Shown: positions 5,377 to 11,850, counted from the first letter of the stretch. The stretch: DNA of 11,850 nucleotides from Streptomyces roseochromogenus subsp. oscitans DS 12.976 (GCF_000497445.1 NZ_CM002285.1:3526398-3538247), one strand, 5' to 3'. Notes: generated from the sequence alone by a model not told the origin. Numbers and translations: made by a program.

Positions 5377-6708
5377 TCAGGTGAGGCACGGTTCCAAGGT
5401 TGCCGGAGTGGGGCCGTCGGGGCGGACGGTGATGCCGTACACCGCCTTCGTGGGGGTGGATTGGAAGGCGAGGGTGTGGGCCGGCAGCAGGTGTTCGAGC
5501 AGGACGGTCGATTCGCGGAGCGCGAATTGCATACCGAGGCAGGCGCGGGGACCGATGCCGAAGGGGAGGTAGGCGCCCGGGTGAGCAGGCCGGCCGTCCG
5601 GGGTGATGAAGCGCCGTGGATCGAAGTCCTCGGGTACTGGCCACAGTTCGGGATCGCGGTGCGTGAGGTACGGGCAGATCAGCATGTCCGTGCCCGCCTC
5701 GATGGCGTATCCGGCGAGGGTGTCGTCCTCGGTTGCGTAGCGGGGCAGGATCCAGGCGGACGGGTAGAGCCGGAGCGTCTCGTGGACCAGGGCCTGAATG
5801 GCCTGGCGGCGTTGTGGTGAGCCTTCGCCGCCGGCGGCGAGAGCTTGTTCGCGGGCGTCGGGGTACCGGTCGAGGAGCAGGTAGAGCCAGGTCAATGTGG
5901 TAGCGGTGGTTTCGTGCCCGGCCACCAGCAACGTGACCAGCTCGTCGCGGACCAGCTGGTCGGTGTACTCGGGGTGTTCGGCAGCGGCATCGGTCAGGAC
6001 CCGCAGCAAGCCGGGACCGTCGGGGCCGGCCGCCCCGCTGCGGGCGGCCTCGATGGCGTGCAGGGCGACCGCATCGATCCGGGCGAGATCGGCGGCAACG
6101 GCGTCCCGGGCGTCGCTGACATCAGCGGGCAGGGTCGGAAGGGCGGCCATCACGGCTGCCACGGCGGCCAGCTCGCGCTCGGTCTCATCATCGAGGGGAT
6201 GCCCGGTGAGGGAGCGCCAGATGGAGTCCAGGGCGAAGCGGCGCATCTCCTGCCCGACATCGAGGGTCTGCGCGGTCCGGGCGTATCCGCCCCAGCGCCC
6301 GGCGCTGGTCCGGGCGGCCTCGGTGATCCGCTGTTCGTAGCGGCGCATCCCGGTACCGGTGAACTGGGACTGCAGCAAGCGGCGTTGTCGCTTCCACGTC
6401 TCGCCGGTGGCGGCGAGGACTCCGTCGCCGATCAGCAGGCGGGCGCGGTGGGAGCGCTTGACGTACCGCTCAGGGTGCCGGGCGAGTACGTGCTGGACCG
6501 CCCGCGGGTCGGTGACGAGAACGGTAGGAGTCGACCCGAGGCGGAAGGCGGCGATCCCGCCGAGCCGCTCACGCACCTGGGTCAGCAGCTCGACCAGTTC
6601 GCCCCCCTGCGTACGCCACCGCTCCACGAGCCCAGGCTCGGCTTCGGGAACCGGCCGCCCCGTTCCAGGGACGTAGGGCAGGGAGCCGGGACCGGCTTCG
6701 GTGTCCAT
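5377..6708 (-). CDS. Cytochrome P450
   Basis: A 443-residue soluble bacterial P450, a haem monooxygenase that needs separate ferredoxin partners; none is encoded in the window. Landmarks: C-helix WKRQRR (105-110), I-helix AGHETT (263-268) with the oxygen-activating acid-alcohol pair, K-helix ETLR (310-313), the DFDPRRF meander (361-367), and the haem loop FGIGPRACLG (383-392) with Cys390 as iron ligand. All key residues are present, so the enzyme should be active. The start is ATG 6708, with GGGAG eight bases upstream; an in-frame extension to 6774 has no ribosome binding site. The gene converges on the membrane-protein gene with only 49 bp between stops. It lies downstream of the XRE gene on the same strand with a gap of 340 bp. 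Substrate and CYP subfamily are not recognisable by eye. Confidence 0.95.
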   Translation of the reverse strand: MDTEAGPGSLPYVPGTGRPVPEAEPGLVERWRTQGGELVELLTQVRERLGGIAAFRLGSTPTVLVTDPRAVQHVLARHPERYVKRSHRARLLIGDGVLAATGETWKRQRRLLQSQFTGTGMRRYEQRITEAARTSAGRWGGYARTAQTLDVGQEMRRFALDSIWRSLTGHPLDDETERELAAVAAVMAALPTLPADVSDARDAVAADLARIDAVALHAIEAARSGAAGPDGPGLLRVLTDAAAEHPEYTDQLVRDELVTLLVAGHETTATTLTWLYLLLDRYPDAREQALAAGGEGSPQRRQAIQALVHETLRLYPSAWILPRYATEDDTLAGYAIEAGTDMLICPYLTHRDPELWPVPEDFDPRRFITPDGRPAHPGAYLPFGIGPRACLGMQFALRESTVLLEHLLPAHTLAFQSTPTKAVYGITVRPDGPTPATLEPCLT

Positions 6709-7048
6709 GGTTCTTCTCCCGGTAAACCGCTGACGGAGCGCTGGCACGACGGACTGTACGGGAGTGACAGCCACCCTCGCCTTGGCACTGTCGAGGCATG
6801 GCCCGGATCCCGCCGCCTCTGTGCCCGGGGCCGACCCCGGGGGCAGAGGCGACGGTGGCCGGCAGGTGCGGAGGGGGCTCCTCGCGGCGTTCGGCTCGCC
6901 GTGGTGGCTGCTGGGCCATGCCCTGGTCGCGGCTGTCCGCTGGAGCCGCGTGGTGCGGGCCCGGACCCGGTGACGCAGACCGTGGCTGACGCCTGTTCGG
7001 GATGCCTTGGCGCGGGCGTGTCGCTGATGTGACCGAGCCGCCGGGGTG
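6709..7048. other. Gap between XRE and P450 genes, no convincing gene
   Basis: These 340 bases hold a strong hairpin at 6814-6851 and the P450 ribosome binding site. A plus-strand frame at 6764-6973 (69 codons, GTG start, ending LLGHALVAAVRWSRVVRART) has a short hydrophobic stretch but no good ribosome binding site, and I do not call it a gene. The P450 promoter should lie here; a TACAGT near 6751-6756 on the minus strand could be a -10 box, but I see no matching -35. Confidence 0.4.
6814..6851 (-). terminator. 17-position hairpin between XRE and P450 genes
   Basis: Positions 6814-6830 pair with 6835-6851 around a CCGA loop: 15 Watson-Crick pairs, one G-T pair and one mismatch. It lies about 200 bases beyond the XRE stop and 100 bases before the P450 start. 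It is probably the XRE terminator, or else a structured leader of the P450 mRNA. There is no T-run, as is common in high-GC terminators. Confidence 0.5.
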
Positions 7049-7924
7049 CTACCGGTCGTCGCCCGGGATGGTGCCCGTGCGGATTCCAGCGGCCAGATTG
7101 GCCACGATGCTGATCATGTCCGGCGACAGGCCGTCCTCGTTGCCGCGAGCGGCGAGAGCGAGGATCTTTCGGTCGTTGATCGCCTTCAGCAGCTCGGCGA
7201 CCTCGGTGATCTGCCGGGCCGCCTGTTCGTTTGGCTGGAAATACATCACCGGCACGCTGAACACCTCGGCCAGGCCTTCGAGTACCGCGGGGTTTTGCGG
7301 GCCGACGACGGTCTGCGCGCCGGTCCGCAGCGCCCGGATGACATCCGCCGTGACCAGATCCTGTCCGGCCTTCGTGTTGATGGCCTGGGCGATCTCCGCG
7401 TCCTGTGGGGGCTGGTTGCCTGGCGGGTAGGTTGTCATCATGTAGGTGATCTTCTCGGCGAGGGTCCGCGGGATCGGCCACTGCTCGGCCGACGGCTCGT
7501 CCGGCGCCAGGTTGCCGAAGGAGCGCTCCTGCGCCACCAGCAGCTCCTCGGTGGTCGCCTTGTACGCCTTCGCCAGAGGCTCGATGTATGCGTCGTTGAG
7601 CTTGCGCTTGCCGCGCTCGGCGTTGCTCAATGGCACGCGACTGGCGCCGATGGTCTCAGCGGCTTCCCGCTGGCTCAAACCGGCATCACACCGCAGGTCC
7701 GCCAGGTCCGGCATTCCGTCCCGGGGGAACAGGACATCGATCGGCTCCCCCAGCACCGCGGCCAGGGCGGGCAGCTTCTCACCCGGAGGGAAGTCCTCGC
7801 CGCTCTCCCATCGCGCAACTGCCGTGCCGGTGACGCCAACTGCCGCGCCCATCTGCTTCTGGGTGAGGTCCTTCCCTCGACGTGCAGCGCGCACGCGCCT
7901 GCCGTCGAATAGGCGTGGGGGCAT
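7049..7924 (-). CDS. XRE-family transcriptional regulator with three HTH modules (EspR-like C-terminal half)
   Basis: A 291-residue cytoplasmic DNA-binding protein. The first HTH_3-type domain is at about residues 8-66 (DLTQKQMGAAVGVTGTAVARWESG). A second, similar domain is at about 72-130 (GLSQREAAETIGASRVPLSNAERG). A third region, about 153-229, reads LAEKITYMMTTYPPGNQPPQ and onward to PVMYF and resembles the N-terminal HTH of mycobacterial EspR; residues 232-285 match the helical tail of such proteins. The start ATG 7924 has AGGAG seven bases upstream. A promoter and an inverted repeat lie just upstream, which suggests autoregulation. It probably controls the P450 downstream and the ImmA-like/membrane operon. 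By analogy with ImmR it may be the substrate of the ImmA-like peptidase; that is inference. Confidence 0.9.
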   Translation of the reverse strand: MPPRLFDGRRVRAARRGKDLTQKQMGAAVGVTGTAVARWESGEDFPPGEKLPALAAVLGEPIDVLFPRDGMPDLADLRCDAGLSQREAAETIGASRVPLSNAERGKRKLNDAYIEPLAKAYKATTEELLVAQERSFGNLAPDEPSAEQWPIPRTLAEKITYMMTTYPPGNQPPQDAEIAQAINTKAGQDLVTADVIRALRTGAQTVVGPQNPAVLEGLAEVFSVPVMYFQPNEQAARQITEVAELLKAINDRKILALAARGNEDGLSPDMISIVANLAAGIRTGTIPGDDR

Positions 7925-7946
7925 GCGGGACTCCTGCCACTGATTG

Positions 7947-7979
7947 ACCTAGGTAAAGGAACAGGGGGAACTTTAACCT
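7947..7979. promoter_or_regulatory. Palindromic operator candidate near the XRE start
   Basis: An ACCTAGGT palindrome (7947-7954) overlaps an imperfect inverted repeat, AGGTAAAG (7951-7958) against CTTTAACCT (7971-7979), which differ by one base. It lies in the 5' leader of the XRE transcript, about 25-55 bp upstream of its ATG. Binding of XRE here would be autoregulatory. Confidence 0.4.
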
Positions 7980-7986
7980 CTCGCTT

Positions 7987-8021
7987 GATACCGCGCCGCA
8001 TCTATCGTAAGTTCCGGTATC
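7987..8021. promoter_or_regulatory. Inverted repeat overlapping the XRE promoter (operator candidate)
   Basis: GATACCG at 7987-7993 is exactly mirrored by CGGTATC at 8015-8021. The right arm lies between the -35 and -10 boxes of the XRE promoter and the left arm just beyond the -10. Half-site centres are 28 bp apart, about 2.7 turns, so this could bind two dimers or a multi-HTH protein. Confidence 0.45.
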
Positions 8022-8032
8022 GGAGAGATCAA
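8004..8032 (-). promoter_or_regulatory. Housekeeping-type promoter of the XRE gene
   Basis: On the minus strand TTGATC (8032-8027) is followed by exactly 17 bases and TACGAT (8009-8004), a good match to the vegetative consensus TTGACA-N17-TATAAT. The predicted transcript starts at about 7997, leaving a leader of roughly 70 bases before the ATG at 7924. Confidence 0.6.
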
Positions 8033-8042
8033 CCGCGCTCCT

Positions 8043-8081
8043 GCCCGCCTGGTGACGCACGGGGGTCGCCACCAGGCGGGC
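8043..8081. terminator. 12-bp perfect stem-loop upstream of the XRE promoter
   Basis: GCCCGCCTGGTG at 8043-8054 pairs perfectly with 8070-8081 around a 15-base loop. With the hairpin at 8166-8189 it would stop minus-strand read-through into the XRE promoter. No gene ends nearby, so it may be left from an earlier arrangement. Confidence 0.45.
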
Positions 8082-8422
8082 GTCGCCTCTCGGCGTTCTA
8101 AGGGCTGACTTCAACGCCCGAATCGCAAACAGATGCCGGCTCCGGCTGGCTGTTGAAACCAAAAGGCCTGAACCCCATTGAGTTCAGGCTTGATGTGTTC
8201 AATATCCGGCCCAATTGGCCCACTACGACGAACCAGCAACAGCCTGGGGCTTTTGCGCTTTCGTTGCCCTTGCGACGAGTGAGCAGCGCTAAGATCCAGC
8301 CACTTGCATGGGTGGGGCCCCAGCCGGGATTTTCTGCTTCGCTTTTCGCAGTCGCGCTTTGCGCTGATTGTGGCTGTACGGGCAACTGTGATCCAGCCAT
8401 GCGCCTTTTTGGGGAGGAATGG
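8082..8422. other. Lower-GC gene-free segment upstream of the FG-GAP gene
   Basis: Frames run through this segment on both strands, but none has a ribosome binding site or the usual G/C third-position bias, and base composition is clearly lower in GC than the flanking genes. It contains the terminator-like hairpin at 8166-8189 and several CGCTTT/GCGCTTT repeats at about 8255-8365. From memory, its minus-strand translations (WFVVVGQLGRILNTSSLN and neighbours) resemble over-annotated Streptomyces hypothetical proteins, which would point to a repeated non-coding element or small RNA. This is unverified. Confidence 0.4.
8166..8189 (-). terminator. Intrinsic terminator on the minus strand
   Basis: GCCTGAAC (8166-8173) pairs with GTTCAGGC (8182-8189) around an eight-base loop. 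Read on the minus strand the stem is followed by CTTTTGG, a short U-run, so this is a classical rho-independent terminator. It implies a minus-strand transcript arising somewhere in 8190-8420. Confidence 0.6.
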
Positions 8423-11368
8423 GTGGCTCAACGCGCCCTCAGACGCGGCTTGGTGGCCGCGTCCGCAGCATTCAGCCTGGTTCCGGGCATCGGGTTCGCA
8501 GCAGGGCCCGCGCAGGCGGACACCTCCGGCGAGGTCGTGCTACCGGCCGATGCCGCATACGTGCCGCCCGAGGACACGGTGGAGGCGGCGGGTGACACCG
8601 GCTATCTGCACACACAGCAGGGCACGTCCGGGACGCAGTGGACCGACGATGCCTCGGGGCAGTCGTACACCGTCACGCCCGCGGTCGGATTCCCCCACGA
8701 TGGCCTGGGCGCCGTGCTGGGGCCGGGAAGCCCCGTCGTACACATCGAGGACCTGGCGACCCGGGCCACCACGTCCATCCAGCCGCCCGCGGGACAGGTG
8801 TGGACGCACGCCTACACCGGCTCGTCCATCCTCACCCATGCGCAGCAGAGCGGCCCGCAGGTGTTGCATCTGGTGCGGTCCGCGAACGGCCAGGTCACCG
8901 ACACGCCCATCCCGTGCCCGCCGGAGGTGACCGGTTTCGCCGGAGTGCTGACCCAGGACGACGCCGGTGCTGTGCTGTATCTGCGCACCGCCTCCGGAGA
9001 GCTGCCGTTCCTGGTGGACTACGCTGCCGCGACCGTGCACGAGATCTTCGCGGGGACGGACACCACCTCGGTGAAGATCGGTCTTTCGGCGGGCCAGGTG
9101 TACGCCTATCCGAACTCCTGGCCCACGTACGTCGACACCGTCCCCCGGGACGATCCCGGCGCGACGCCGACGCGGACGCCGCTACCGGCCGCCGTCGCGA
9201 ACAATGACGCAGGGGTTGCCGACATCGCCGTGACCGGTGGCTGGATCCTCGTGAACCACCATGTCACCACGACCTACACGGCCCCCGGCGATGCCTTGCA
9301 GGCGGTGCCGATCGGCGGCGGGGCCACTCAGAAGCTGTTCCCCTGGGCACAGCCGGACCTGGTGACGGCGCCTGACGGCAGTGTGCTGGTCACCGCAGGA
9401 ACCAGCTCCGAGGACTGGGCGGTCCGCAGGATCACCGCGGCTTCCGGCCAGGTGCCGACAAGCTCCGTCGTACAACGGGTACCGCCGCTTCCCGCGCCGG
9501 TGCGGAATCTTTCCTTGGGCGCGGGCACGTTGGCCAATGACGACTGGGTGTCCAACTCGGCGCTGCCCGACCCCGTGTACGAGCGCGACATCAGCTCCTC
9601 CCTGCAGGCCGGGCCGCGTACCACCGTCACGCAGCACGGCACCGGGGTCATCACGCGCGGCAACGGGCAAGTGGCCTACCAGACATCCGACGGCATCGTC
9701 TCGCCGGTCGCCGGCGGATCCTCCCAGCACCTCTACGCGACCGGCGCTGCGGTGGCCGCCTCCGGGCGCTACATCCTCCAGCAGGACAGCGGGTACTTCT
9801 TCGTCCAGGACTTCGAGGCCCCCAGCGCGCTCCCCTACCAGTCGACCACCGAGGCGGCGTCACTGTGGGGCCGGAAGGTCTGGGAGGAGGACCCGGGCCA
9901 CCACGGTGACGTGAGGTCCTACGACCTGGTCTCGAAGCGGTACACGGCAGATCTCCCGGTGGACCCGGCGTGCGGGAACCTGTCCGCGGTCCAGGCCGTC
10001 GGCCGCTGGCTGTACTGGTCCTGCGCGCACGTTGACGGAGTCACCGACAAGGCCGGGGTATGGGACCTGTCTGCGGGCAAGAACATCCCGGTCCCCTACG
10101 GGCAGGCTCAACTCGGGGACGGCTACCTGGTCTTGCGTGACGCGGCCTCCGGCGCGTTGATGCTCACCGACTTCCACAACGGCACGGGAACAGCACCGGT
10201 GACCACCGAGTTCGCCGGCGCGACCGCTGGGGTCTGGACGGTCGACAGGTTCGGCGGCGCCGCGGCCTACGTCGACTCCCAGCAGCGCGTCCATCTGGTG
10301 CCGGTCTCCGTGCCGCGTTCCCCGATCGCCGCGATCGACCCGCGTACGAGCGGCAGAAGGGTGACCGTTCAGCTGTCGCGTCCCGCGGCTTCGGCGACGG
10401 TGACGTTCACCGACCCCTTCGGCCACGTACTCCGCACCCAGACGGCCGAAGTTGCGGGGGCCTCGGTCGACGTGACGTGGAACGGCCGCACCGACGGCGG
10501 CACAGCGCTCCCGAACGGCACCTACACCTGGAAGGTGAAGGCCACGGCGGCCGACGACACCAGCGCGGTGACCACCGGCACCCTGCGACTGACCGGTGCC
10601 GCGGACGCCTACCGGGACTACAGCGCGAGCGGCCTCGGCTCCCTGACCACGCTGACCTCGACGGGCTGGCTCACGGCCCACTTCTCATCCCGCGCGGACG
10701 GCACGTTCGCCGGCACGAGCGGCAGCAGCGGCTGGCCGAGCGGGATCACCGCGGTGCCCTTCGGCGACATCAACGGGGACGGCTGCAACGAACTGCTGGT
10801 GCGCATGCCTGGCGGTGAACTGCGCGCGTACCGTGCCGGATGCGGGCACTGGCCCTCGCCGAACACCTCGTACGCCTCGCTGGGTACCGGCTTCAATCAG
10901 TACAAGTGGCTCTCCTCGCCGGGTGACCTGAACGGCGACGGCACCCCGGACCTGGTGGCGTGGAGTGCCTCGACCGGTGACCTGTATGTCATCCCGGTCA
11001 CCCAGCGGGGCACGCTCGGGGCCCGGCAACTGGTCCGTTCCGGACTGACCTACGCGAAGCTGATCTCGGTCGGTGACGTGACCGGCGACGCGATCGGGGA
11101 CCTGCTGGCCTACGACCACTCCGGCAGCCTGTGGCTGATGGCAGGCGACGGCCACGGTAACTTCCAGTCCCGCAAGCTGATCTTCAGCAACTGGGGCACG
11201 GGGTACAACGCCGTGATCGGCGCCGGCGACATCACCGGCGACGGCAAGCCCGACCTCGTCGAACGGGACTCCTCCGGCACCATGTGGGTCAACCCGGGTC
11301 TCGGAAACGGCTCCTTCGGCGGACGGATCAAAGCAGCGACCGGCTGGAACTACACCGGCATGTCCTGA
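8423..11368 (+). CDS. Large secreted protein: propeller-like region, FlgD-type Ig domain, FG-GAP/VCBS repeats
   Basis: A 981-residue exported protein. The N-terminus MAQRALRRGLVAASAAFSLV with cleavage after AQA (about residue 33) is a Sec-type signal peptide. Residues of about 50-630 form a beta-rich, repetitive region that I read as propeller-like. Residues of about 632-727 match the FlgD Ig-like fold, with the diagnostic WNGRTDGGTALPNGTYTWKV. Four FG-GAP/VCBS blades follow, each with a calcium-binding DxxGD loop: DINGDGCNELL (about 782), DLNGDGTPDLV (834), DVTGDAIGDLL (885) and DITGDGKPDLV (936). There is no membrane anchor or sortase signal, so it is released. GTG 8423 was chosen for its GGAGG at 8413-8417 and because it gives a proper signal peptide; the frame is open back to 8153 but without coding character. 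Such proteins are common in Streptomyces and their function is unknown; no catalytic residues are evident. Confidence 0.88.
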   Translation: MAQRALRRGLVAASAAFSLVPGIGFAAGPAQADTSGEVVLPADAAYVPPEDTVEAAGDTGYLHTQQGTSGTQWTDDASGQSYTVTPAVGFPHDGLGAVLGPGSPVVHIEDLATRATTSIQPPAGQVWTHAYTGSSILTHAQQSGPQVLHLVRSANGQVTDTPIPCPPEVTGFAGVLTQDDAGAVLYLRTASGELPFLVDYAAATVHEIFAGTDTTSVKIGLSAGQVYAYPNSWPTYVDTVPRDDPGATPTRTPLPAAVANNDAGVADIAVTGGWILVNHHVTTTYTAPGDALQAVPIGGGATQKLFPWAQPDLVTAPDGSVLVTAGTSSEDWAVRRITAASGQVPTSSVVQRVPPLPAPVRNLSLGAGTLANDDWVSNSALPDPVYERDISSSLQAGPRTTVTQHGTGVITRGNGQVAYQTSDGIVSPVAGGSSQHLYATGAAVAASGRYILQQDSGYFFVQDFEAPSALPYQSTTEAASLWGRKVWEEDPGHHGDVRSYDLVSKRYTADLPVDPACGNLSAVQAVGRWLYWSCAHVDGVTDKAGVWDLSAGKNIPVPYGQAQLGDGYLVLRDAASGALMLTDFHNGTGTAPVTTEFAGATAGVWTVDRFGGAAAYVDSQQRVHLVPVSVPRSPIAAIDPRTSGRRVTVQLSRPAASATVTFTDPFGHVLRTQTAEVAGASVDVTWNGRTDGGTALPNGTYTWKVKATAADDTSAVTTGTLRLTGAADAYRDYSASGLGSLTTLTSTGWLTAHFSSRADGTFAGTSGSSGWPSGITAVPFGDINGDGCNELLVRMPGGELRAYRAGCGHWPSPNTSYASLGTGFNQYKWLSSPGDLNGDGTPDLVAWSASTGDLYVIPVTQRGTLGARQLVRSGLTYAKLISVGDVTGDAIGDLLAYDHSGSLWLMAGDGHGNFQSRKLIFSNWGTGYNAVIGAGDITGDGKPDLVERDSSGTMWVNPGLGNGSFGGRIKAATGWNYTGMS

Positions 11369-11414
11369 TCTCCGGTGGACGGTAGGTTCACCGCCCCCTT
11401 GGCAGCAGCCCCTC

Positions 11415-11448
11415 CCGGGCCGGACACCACACGCGGTGTCCGGCCCGG
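11415..11448 (+). terminator. Terminator of the FG-GAP gene (14-bp perfect stem)
   Basis: CCGGGCCGGACACC at 11415-11428 pairs exactly with 11435-11448 around a six-base loop, 47 bases after the stop codon. Being symmetrical it may also stop minus-strand transcripts leaving the gene at 11561-11850, which lost its own full hairpin on insertion of the island. Confidence 0.75.
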
Positions 11449-11512
11449 CACCGTTGGCGAGCGCGGTGGAGGCGAAGGCTCGCGGGGTGCAAAGCATGCC
11501 CCGGTCAGGCCA

Positions 11513-11541
11513 GGGGTGGCGGCCCCGGCCGTTGCCTCGGT
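11513..11541. repeat. Right direct repeat (candidate attR core)
   Basis: Identical over 24 bp (11513-11536) to 1169-1192, with one mismatch and then four further matching bases. It lies about 20 bp downstream of the stop codon of the minus-strand gene at 11561-11850. It carries only one arm of the hairpin seen complete at 1147-1188. Confidence 0.65.
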
Positions 11542-11560
11542 GGGCCGAAAACGCCTTCGT

Positions 11561-11850
11561 TCAGCCGCCGTTGGCGGCCTTCGTCTTCCCGTCGCCCTGC
11601 TTGGCGTTGCCCGTGGCGGACTTCCCGCTCCCCGCGCCCGGCTTCGCGTTCCCCGTCGACGGCTTCCGCTTCGAGCTGCCTTCGCCCAACTCCGACTTGT
11701 CACCCGACTTACCCGACTCACCTGATTCACCCGGCTTAGAGTCTTTTCCGGCTGTTTGGCCGTCGCCGGTTGTGTCGTTCGTCACCTGGGTCACGCAGTA
11801 GGCCGCGACCTTGTCCGCGCCGCCCGCCGCCGCGACGAGCCGCCGCCAGG
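11561..11850 (-). CDS. C-terminal part of an unknown protein with a Lys/Ser/Gly-rich tail (runs off the right edge)
   Basis: The last 95 or so residues of a minus-strand gene whose start is outside the window; the stop TGA is at 11563-11561. The visible part begins WRRLVAAAGGADKVAAYCVT, a compact helical motif, and then turns into a hydrophilic low-complexity tail (GKDSKPGESGESGKSGDKSE and similar). From memory, an AAGG...V..YC motif followed by such a tail occurs near the C-terminus of the partner proteins encoded beside ECF sigma genes, the family I propose for the gene at 1-264. If so, two sigma/partner pairs stood in tandem here. That relation is tentative, since only opposite ends of the two proteins can be seen. 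An internal GTG at 11794 is in frame but lies inside this longer reading. Confidence 0.6.
   Translation of the reverse strand, partial: WRRLVAAAGGADKVAAYCVTQVTNDTTGDGQTAGKDSKPGESGESGKSGDKSELGEGSSKRKPSTGNAKPGAGSGKSATGNAKQGDGKTKAANGG

Larger units (their letters stand above)
1169..11541. mobile_element. Decayed integrative element (genomic island), about 10.3 kb
   Basis: A 24-bp sequence at 1169-1192 recurs exactly at 11513-11536. After one mismatch four more bases match, so 28 of 29 positions agree in the same orientation. A tyrosine-recombinase 3' end lies just inside the left copy and points at it, which is the usual int-att arrangement of actinobacterial integrative elements. The flanks (sigma operon on the left, a minus-strand gene end on the right) make a plausible uninterrupted chromosome if joined. 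The cargo looks accessory: GH1-like enzyme, ImmA-like peptidase, membrane protein, P450, XRE regulator and secreted FG-GAP protein. The integrase is broken and no excisionase or transfer gene is visible, so the element is probably fixed. The repeat match is seen; the island reading is inference. Confidence 0.65.

Noticed and set aside
6764..6973. Small hydrophobic protein on the plus strand between XRE and P450 genes
   Set aside because: No good ribosome binding site, it contains the long hairpin, and the hydrophobic stretch is too short and Arg-rich to be convincing.
5845..7032. Plus-strand frame of 395 codons opposite the P450
   Set aside because: Gly/Pro/Arg-rich antisense artefact; the minus strand has every P450 motif.
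8153..8422. N-terminal extension of the FG-GAP protein
   Set aside because: It precedes a perfect signal peptide with its own GGAGG and lacks coding composition.
8098..8431. Minus-strand frames of 100-106 codons as a small gene
   Set aside because: No ribosome binding site or third-position GC bias, and a terminator hairpin lies inside the frames.

Overview
The window is high-GC actinobacterial DNA, almost certainly Streptomyces or a close relative. The codon third positions are strongly G/C, GTG starts are common, start sites carry AGGAGG-like ribosome binding sites, and the gene families are typical of that group (ECF sigma factor, MAB_1171c-type membrane protein, EspR-like XRE regulator, cytochrome P450, FG-GAP secreted protein).

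Layout. (1) 1-926, minus strand: an ECF sigma-factor gene translationally coupled to a downstream gene that runs off the left edge. (2) 927-1168: the sigma upstream region, with two strong hairpins. (3) 1169-11541: a block of about 10.3 kb bounded by a perfect 24-bp direct repeat (28 of 29 positions overall). Just inside the left copy lies the frameshifted 3' end of a tyrosine-recombinase gene, so I read the block as a decayed integrated island with attL and attR still recognisable. (4) 11561-11850, minus strand: the C-terminal part of another chromosomal gene, whose stop lies about 20 bp from the right repeat.

Cargo, left to right: the integrase remnant; a Tat-exported GH1-like glycosidase with an Asn at the usual acid/base Glu (1783-3096, +); a gene-free regulatory stretch; an ImmA/IrrE-like zinc-peptidase protein (3478-4044, +); a seven-helix MAB_1171c-family membrane protein (4101-5327, +); a convergent cytochrome P450 (5377-6708, -); an XRE regulator with three HTH modules (7049-7924, -) with its own promoter and a candidate operator; a lower-GC gene-free segment with hairpins (8033-8422); and a large secreted propeller/FlgD-Ig/FG-GAP protein (8423-11368, +) ending in a strong terminator.

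How the genes may work together. The ImmA-like peptidase, membrane protein, P450 and XRE regulator form a compact convergent quartet. By analogy with ImmR/ImmA switches of integrative elements, the peptidase could act on the XRE repressor, with the seven-helix protein as a membrane sensor or transporter and the P450 as the enzymatic output. That linkage is inference. The two secreted proteins (GH1-like and FG-GAP) look like separate cargo. No tRNA, rRNA, CRISPR array or intact transposase was seen.
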